From Mesorhabditis belari (lineage: Eukaryota; Nematoda; Chromadorea; Rhabditida; Rhabditidae): a stretch of DNA of 64,000 nucleotides. The notes below the pieces were generated by a model, which did not search any database, was not told the DNA's origin, and worked only from the letters and a program-made list of their open reading frames with translations. Shown in pieces: positions 58,458 to 64,000 of this stretch. Made by a program: the position numbers and the translations under genes. The stretch covers positions 1,550,001-1,614,000 of the forward strand of contig CAUEEP010000939.1 of assembly GCA_958450365.1 (NCBI GenBank), in the 5' to 3' direction. Within the stretch, counting starts at the first letter, position 1, and every line of letters starts with the position of its first letter.

Positions 58458-61400
58458 ATGAGCGCCGAAAATGATGATTTCCGCGACCTCATCACGTTTC
58501 TGGAGCCAACAACGAGGTGGTTTTTTTATTATTCTCAGAAATCATTTAATTTGTAGAATCAGTTCTAGTTAACTAGTTCAGTTAAAAATAATGTATCTAC
58601 TTTGGGTTCTTTTCCAATATCGGGGGAGCGAAAGGAAAATCGGGGGAGAAAATTTTGGCAGCGCTACATATGTCCTATTTAAAATTGTGACGAACGGGAG
58701 CTTGCTTTGTTGCAAAAAGTTATCGACTCGAATTCCTCTTGAATGCTTGGGAACCTTTCGCCGTGCGCAAGTGTCACATACCCAGCGAAATAGATCTTTT
58801 CCCTTTGAGCGGACTTTCATCGATTCGCCACATTTGCAAATCCACGACTGGATGCCTCCTTTAGTGACGAAATAATCGATTGCCGTCGATTTCTTGACGC
58901 ACAAATATCGGAGAAGCGCATCGTCGTTAAAGTTTTAAAAAAACGTCGGAGTTAAAATACAGTCCCGGAAATGCATTTTTCGAGGGGGCAAAATTTGCTC
59001 CCCCGATTTTCCTTTCGCTCCCCCGATAATCTTTCCGCTCCCCCGATTTTGGAAAAGTACCCTACTTTGTTTTAGGCTTGATGTTCGACGGACGGCGCTC
59101 ACGTACATTTTGGAAGCGAGCGCCAAATTGGATGGATCGGCCGGCACGCTTTATATGAGAGAGGATAAACTTTTAGGAAAAGTTGGTTACTCAGTACCGT
59201 TTAGTCTTGTAAATTGTGATTATTTATCTTGATCTTATTAGTAGTTATCCTTTTTTGACCAAAAGATGATCCGGGAATCAAAATTGGGACAAAATATAGA
59301 TAATTTTTGGTGCTATAGTAGTTGGGCCAGTGTACATTGATCTCCATTGAGCCAGAGCGCACTAATTTTTGCTTTTTAATGGCGTAGATTCTTAATTTGG
59401 TATTTATTTAAGCTTTGGTAGCTGTAACTAATAACCTTTCAAGCTATTTCAAGCAGTTACTGAGGTTTTAAGCCTCTTAATTCGGTCGCGCACCCTGTGG
59501 AAATAGAGCCACGCTTGATGGCTCGGAAATGTTGCTCAAATTGGCATAAAAGTTGTTCAAAATAGTTTATAAATGCTTCCAATGGATTCAGTGCAATTAA
59601 TTACCCGAGAAAAAGTTTTTAAAACTAGTGGCAAGTTCGAAAAAACTGGGGATTAGAAACTGCCGCTTCCTCAACTACTAAAGCACCTTATTTTTAGGCT
59701 CTGCTCAAACTCGCCAGCTCGACGATGTCCGACAAAAATCAGTGCTACGCCGCGCTAACAAATTTCACGTCAGGATCACCGGAAGCTGCTGATCACGTTC
59801 TTCAACACAAAGAACTTGTTGTTGATGTAGGGTTTTCAACGAGGCTTTTTAAAAACAAGCGTTTTTGAGTTTGCTGGCACTTACATCTATTTTTGGCTTT
59901 ACCATAATGCATCCTTTTAGGCTTGGAATGCGTGTATTAAACGGCTCCCCTACGCTGAATACGCTTCACGACTGCTTGCCAATTTATCAAGGCATTTCCC
60001 CGACCGGGTCTACTCTTTGCTCAATGAGAATGCTGACAAATTTGTGCCGAAAATCATTGGTAAGTTATTTAATGCTAAAATATACCTAAATATTTTTAGA
60101 ATGGTTGAATGCAAGTGAAGAGAGTAATGTTGCGACATTTCTCGGATATGTTCTCGTCAATCTTGCTACTCTGGCTCCGATACGAAAGGATCTCATTGAG
60201 GTGGGTTTGAAAAATTTACCGTTAAAAACTAAAACCTCCCTCCATGTAATTGAACCGATCTACCTAAACTTTCATTTAAAACATCATTTTTTTAGAAACC
60301 CGAGCTGATCCCACCAATTCGCTCCGTGCTTACGCTTAGTGAAGACGAAAGAAAACGAGAAATCGCCGCTGATATCCTCCGAAATTTGTGCTTTGATGAT
60401 GGTTAGCTTGATTTGTTCAGCTTGCAGTAGATTTTTGTTTAGGTCTACATGAACAACTACTTGATGAAAACGATCAATTTCTGATCACGCTTCTAACACC
60501 ACTTGCTGATGCCGGTGATAATTTGGATGATGATGAGATGGAGGTAGGCTTTGCCGTTTATTGTTTAGGAAATGTATTTTTGAAACATTTTGTAGTTTTA
60601 AATGTTACTGATTTCAGAAATTGCCGCTTTCACTTCAATACTTTGAGGGATCAAGAGAGAAATCACTGCACATACGTCAAAAAATTATTGAGTCGTTATA
60701 TCAGGTTGGGTTCTAACTGAATGTGTTGAGAAACATACTAAAAAATTTTGAAAAGTTCATGTAATACTTAAACGCTTATGTCAGCTCTTGTTTAGTTATG
60801 TTCGACTCGCCGTGGCAGAACGACATTGCGGAAAAAGGGCGTCTATCCGTTGCTGAGGGAACTCGATCAGGCAACATCGGAAAAGGTAAGGGATTAAGGC
60901 TAATCATTTTCAGTGATGTTGAATTGATTATATTGGGTTGGGGAGTATGAAATGGCGCCGATTTGAAAGAAACTTCTATAACATTGAGTAATCTTTATGA
61001 AATGACACGCGGGTAGTATCGTTAAAAAGATCACTTATTTCTCTACAAAATTATATTTGAGATAGAACTCAAAAAGCGCCCCAATTCAATAGATCATTTT
61101 TTCAGAAAATCAATAAATCGTCATTTAGAGAAAATGACTGACGAGATCACTACAAAATTTGGCTACTTATGTAATTAAATGTGCTCTAAATTTTTTGTTT
61201 TGACATCAACTTAAGTTTATGTGTAAGGAACGTGTCAAACGACGAATCCGACTCCTTGTCATTTTGACTGTTTGCGTCTAGGAGCCCATAAAATCCACAA
61301 AACAAAAGCTTTTTGAAATCTCTCAAAGGCATTTTGTAGAGCAATGATAGGCCTTTTTGATTATAGAAACAATGGTTTATATGAAGCTTTGATGCGTTCC

Positions 61401-61730
61401 AGAAAAACTTTTGAATGTCAGCGCCATTTCGTACTCTCTAACCCAATAACTACCATTTAGGCTGATCCCAATGCACCACCACCAAAAATGAAACCACCTA
61501 CCTTGCTGGCTCAGGTTTGTACAGCTTTAAAAAACTAATTTGAATAAAGTTGAGGTTAAATTCCGCATTATTTGCAAATAATTGCTTGACTTTTAGAACA
61601 AAACTCACTATTGGTATAGTACTTTCTTTAGGAAGAGCACACTCTTCACGCACTCATCGGGATTCTCATCCGCGAAGAGGAGGATTTGTGCATATCAAGT
61701 GATGTCCATTCGCTTAAAGATTTACGGTAA
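58458..61730 (+). CDS. HGH1: HGH1 family armadillo-repeat protein
   Basis: HGH1 is a conserved helical-repeat cytosolic protein; in yeast it acts as a co-chaperone in the folding of translation elongation factor 2. The start is MSAENDDFRDLITFLEP (58458-58516). Exon 2 is 59076-59181 and exon 3 begins at 59698; eight or nine more exons follow. Family-typical pieces are NQCYAALTNFTSGSPEA, LLANLSRHFPDRV, ADILRNLCFDD, LPLSLQYFEGSREKS and LCSTRRGRTTLRKKGVYPLL. The end is DVHSLKDLR and TAA at 61728-61730. Introns hold three transposon insertions, two of them within 15 bp of a 3' splice site. It is convergent with apb-3, 230 bp apart. Confidence 0.9.
58605..59061 (-). mobile_element. Merlin-like element with exact 8-bp TSD
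   Basis: The ends GGTTCTTTTCCAATATCGGG and GGTACTTTTCCAAAATCGGG are inverted, and CTACTTTG flanks both sides (58597-58604 and 59062-59069). On the minus strand an open frame (58904 down to 58578, running past the element end) encodes a zinc-ribbon-like ICKCGESMKVRSKGKDLFRW, VCDTCARRKVPKHSRG and FLQQSKLPFVTIL. This resembles the N-terminus of Merlin/IS1016 (ISXO2-type) transposases. The catalytic DDE part is absent. TSD length agrees with Merlin (8-9 bp). Confidence 0.8.
59309..59687. mobile_element. MITE, TIR GGTGCTATAGTAGTTG, copy 2
   Basis: The ends GGTGCTATAGTAGTTG and CAACTACTAAAGCACC are inverted. The body matches 42448-42855 closely. The right end is ten bases from the acceptor of HGH1 exon 3. 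The flanks TAATTTTT and TTATTTTT look like an imperfect 8-bp target duplication. Confidence 0.9.
60933..61446. mobile_element. MITE, TIR TTGGRTTGGGGAG, copy 2
   Basis: TTGGGTTGGGGAGTATGAAA and its inverse lie between TA dinucleotides (60931-60932 and 61447-61448). It is intronic in HGH1, close to the acceptor of the next exon (61461). It is related to 32786-33321. Confidence 0.88.
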
Positions 61731-61960
61731 TTGTTTCCCTTGTTGTTGTTGGTTATTTTTTTTTCGTTTTAGCTTGTTACTTTGTGATTGTTATCAGATT
61801 TTTGTTAAGTTTATCAGAATAAAAAATAAATCGAATACTTGATAGGAATAAGTTATGATAGGGAAATCACAAGGGTTAGACTGGAATGGCTGAAAGTATA
61901 GGCCAATAAATAGAAAAGGTTTAAGTATAAGTAAGCTAAGTATTTTTTAAAAATGCCATC

Positions 61961-63146
61961 TTATTTATGCTGAATTGATTTTTGAATAGCGGCGGCGATC
62001 ATTCGGCCGACCACCGAATTGTCACAGCATACCTGAAAAATTGCGGTCCTTTCTTTGATCTCAAAGTGAAATGTTATTTTATTATGTCACTTTTAATGCC
62101 ATCTTATTATGTCACTTTGAAATTACTTACTTCTATACTTTTAGCGGTAATCGTGGCGATGACGAGATCTTTACGAGATCGAGTCTGACCGGTGAAAAGC
62201 TAAAAGAATATTATTTCATTTTCTAGATGTTGATAAGCTGTAGATGTTGATGTTTGATCACCTCATCGCCACTTTGATGCAAATTTGCGACGGCCAGCAC
62301 TTGTTCTGAGGTCCATTCCGTGTCAATCGAGATCTGAAAAGGTTTTAGTTTTGTTTACTTTCAGAGTACTGCACAAACCTGATGTCGATTCAGTCCAGAA
62401 AGGCGTTTCCGTTCGTTTAGCGCCTCCGACTCGCTCATTTTAACCGGTTGCAATTGTTCACCGAGTGGGACCTTAAGGAGCAAGATAGGTTTTACTGTTC
62501 TACTCCTCCTTTATGCACCTCTAAATCGATCTTTCTTCCATCACCTCCATCCCTTGTCAAAGTCCATTCCGATTTACGGCCACTATCCCCGAAATCGGCA
62601 CCGATTTTGAGGGAAACTGACGCACCGGCAGAAAGGGAAACGATCTGGAAAGGAAAGGATTAAAAAATTCAGTCCTCCAGAAAGGGTGCGTTTACGTGTG
62701 TGCACAAAGTACCCGTCAGTACTTTCTCACCTTTCTCTCTCCATTTGTGTCCATCTCTTCTGGCGGGCAAATCTCGACCTCATTCATCTCATCATCGGTT
62801 TTGTTCGAAACTGAAATTTACATATCTACCACGATATCTTGACATCTACCACGCTTTTCTTGTTCACCTGTAAAGATAAGTGGAGTGTATTGTTGTTGGT
62901 TTTTCCGCGCGAACTCCAGCGACACCTCAACTCCACCGCCTTCGACCACATTGAGAAGGTCGATTTTCTGTAATTTTCTGTAAAATATCAAGTTTTAGCA
63001 TCAATATTAAAATAATATATATTTTTAATCGTATTTATATTGTCTACCTTATCCGGAAGGGTTGTTGGCTCGACGAGAGTCCGTGTGCCGGCCGTGGAAA
63101 AGTCGAGGTCGACAAGGAGATCCATCGCTGATGAAGGTGCGGGTTC
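61961..63146 (-). CDS. apb-3: AP-3 complex beta subunit, C-terminal ear (5' partial)
   Basis: AP-3 sorts cargo to lysosome-related organelles. Eight exons in phase were traced: 63048-63146, 62868-62967, 62731-62810, 62519-62644, 62379-62471, 62262-62333, 62131-62199 and 61961-62059. They encode only the hinge end and the appendage. Family-typical pieces are MDLLVDLDF, SLSAGASVSLKIGADFGDSG, VPLGEQLQPVKMSESEALNE, LSGLNRHQ, RKDLVIATITAKSIE and CDNSVVGRMIAAAIQKS, matching the order of the mammalian beta-3 ear. The upstream acceptor at 63147-63148 shows that more exons lie beyond; none was found before the window end, which is full of repeats. The stop is TAA at 61961-61963. Confidence 0.88.
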
Positions 63147-63392
63147 CTGGTTACAGGTGCGGGTAATAAGGTTACAATAAGGTTACAATAAGGTTACAAT
63201 AATATATCTTAATGTCACTACTATGCTACAGGGTGGGTCAAAATTACCGTTACAATGCTCACTCACGCGCAAATGCGAAAGCGAAATGGAAGGAAGCGAG
63301 CGGTAACAACTTCAGCAAATGTCAAAAAAAGAATCGCCTGTTGAAAACGCCAAACTAATCGGTGCGGAAAATGTCACAAAAAAATGGGGATA

Positions 63393-63447
63393 CAGGCTTA
63401 GGCTTAGGGCTTAGGCTTAGGCTTAGGCTTGGATTTAGGCTTAGGCT
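63393..63447 (+). repeat. Interstitial telomeric array (TTAGGC)
   Basis: TTAGGC hexamers with occasional extra G, followed by GGCTAGCGGCTAGCGCCTCG and a 60-bp unique block that is the reverse complement of 29150-29222. Confidence 0.85.
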
Positions 63448-63659
63448 AGCGGCTAGCGCCTCGCACTAAGTCTATTTGGGTTTGGGCTGAACCCCCATTT
63501 TCTGGATCTCAGCCGCTTCCCGGAGTTAAGGTGCAAGCTATTGCCCTTGTGCTTTGGAATCCCAGGGGAGGATGCTTACAAAATTTCAGGTCACTCTCGT
63601 GTCTGGAAGTGGAGATATAAGAAGTCGATTTTACGATTTTTTTGACATAGCGTAGAACG

Positions 63660-63732
63660 TCTTAGGCTTAGGCTTAGGCTTAGGGCTTAGGCTTAGGCTC
63701 AGGCTCAGGCTCAGGCTAGGCTTAGGCTTAGG
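63660..63732 (+). repeat. Interstitial telomeric array (TTAGGC/TCAGGC)
   Basis: About eleven hexamers in the same orientation as the previous array, 210 bp further on. Confidence 0.85.
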
Positions 63733-63734
63733 CT

Positions 63735-63982
63735 CCCTCGCGAACATCCCTTAGAAGAATCATCAAAAACAAGCTCAAGCTAAAGGCCTACAAGAAAAAT
63801 AAATCAAAAATGCCATCAGTTGACGCTATCAACCACACAAAACTGTTAAGAGTTCGAAAAAAGCACTCGAAAAGGCTTGAGAAGAGCTGGATCTCCTATA
63901 CCTTCTCGCCACGATCAACGCTTTTCTACGACGTTTGGACGCTTGTGTAAAAGCTATTGGAGATCTTTTTGAAAAGGAATAG
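63735..63982 (+). pseudogene. Tc/mariner-type transposase, internally deleted
   Basis: The frame from 63735 reads SRTSLRRIIKNKLKLKAYKK, the HTH-end motif of many Tc/mariner-like transposases (SxxSxxRILKxDLxLxPYK), then KLLRVRKKHSKRLE. After a frame change it reads FLRRLDACVKAIGDLFEKE and TAG, which resembles the C-terminal end of the same enzymes (RRLxxCxxAxGxHFE). The whole catalytic centre between them is missing, so it is a deletion derivative. The right end of the element is outside the window. Confidence 0.6.
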
Positions 63983-64000
63983 TTTTTATGAATTGCTATG

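Larger units (their letters stand above)
63147..64000. other. apb-3 intron or upstream, repeat-rich
   Basis: Besides the two telomeric arrays and the transposase relic, 63150-63390 and 63520-63650 hold no recognisable coding exon. Local GTTACAATAAG repeats are near 63170-63200. Confidence 0.45.

Noticed and set aside
63515..63600. Possible 5S rRNA remnant (GAGTTAAG and GGAATCCCAGG phrases)
   Set aside because: Only two short phrases resemble 5S, and they are not at the right spacing for the box A/C promoter or the fold.

Overview
This window is nematode nuclear DNA. It has AT-rich intergenic sequence, many short introns ending in TTTTAG or TTTCAG, degenerate arrays of the nematode telomere unit TTAGGC, and protein-coding genes that read as orthologues of Caenorhabditis genes. 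The species cannot be named from the sequence, but a rhabditid is the best guess. Gene models were built by hand from splice sites, reading phase and family knowledge; no alignment or database search was run.

Layout: a zinc-binding RBCC/TRIM-like gene runs off the left edge (minus), with a dead mariner just upstream. Next come troponin C pat-10 (3994-8344, minus), ribosomal protein L15 rpl-15 (9006-10295, minus), and divergently from it the CAF-1 large subunit chaf-1 (11026-13644, plus). The PIAS SUMO ligase gei-17 (14020-16707, plus) is followed by a broken second chaf-1 copy (17604-19427). Two related trypsin-fold proteases lie in tandem (19819-22555 and 24356-31003, minus). Then come NKAP/let-504 (32293-35849, plus) and a 14.6-kb CLASP gene (36816-51440, minus). 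The right part holds a duplicated rpl-15/chaf-1 fragment carrying a 3.45-kb DNA transposon, HGH1 (58458-61730, plus) and the 3' end of AP-3 beta apb-3 (61961-63146, minus). The genes are housekeeping, muscle, chromatin, microtubule and trafficking functions and do not form a single pathway.

The space between exons is crowded with foldback DNA transposons (MITEs), two mariners, a Merlin-like fragment, tRNA-like repeats, a LINE relic, minisatellites and interstitial telomeric arrays. The rpl-15/chaf-1 intergenic region exists three times here, so the copies act as natural empty sites for each other. They define a 3452-bp element (54520-57971) with TIRs starting GGGGTAGGCTAATTTCCGC, an exact 8-bp target duplication CATTTTCC, and a decayed gene whose protein I cannot place confidently. 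This is the best candidate for something undescribed. Other notable signals are a foldback element that carries the last codons and stop of the CLASP gene, elements inserted within about 15 bp of splice acceptors in HGH1, and a chaf-1 pair that looks like a gene-conversion mosaic.
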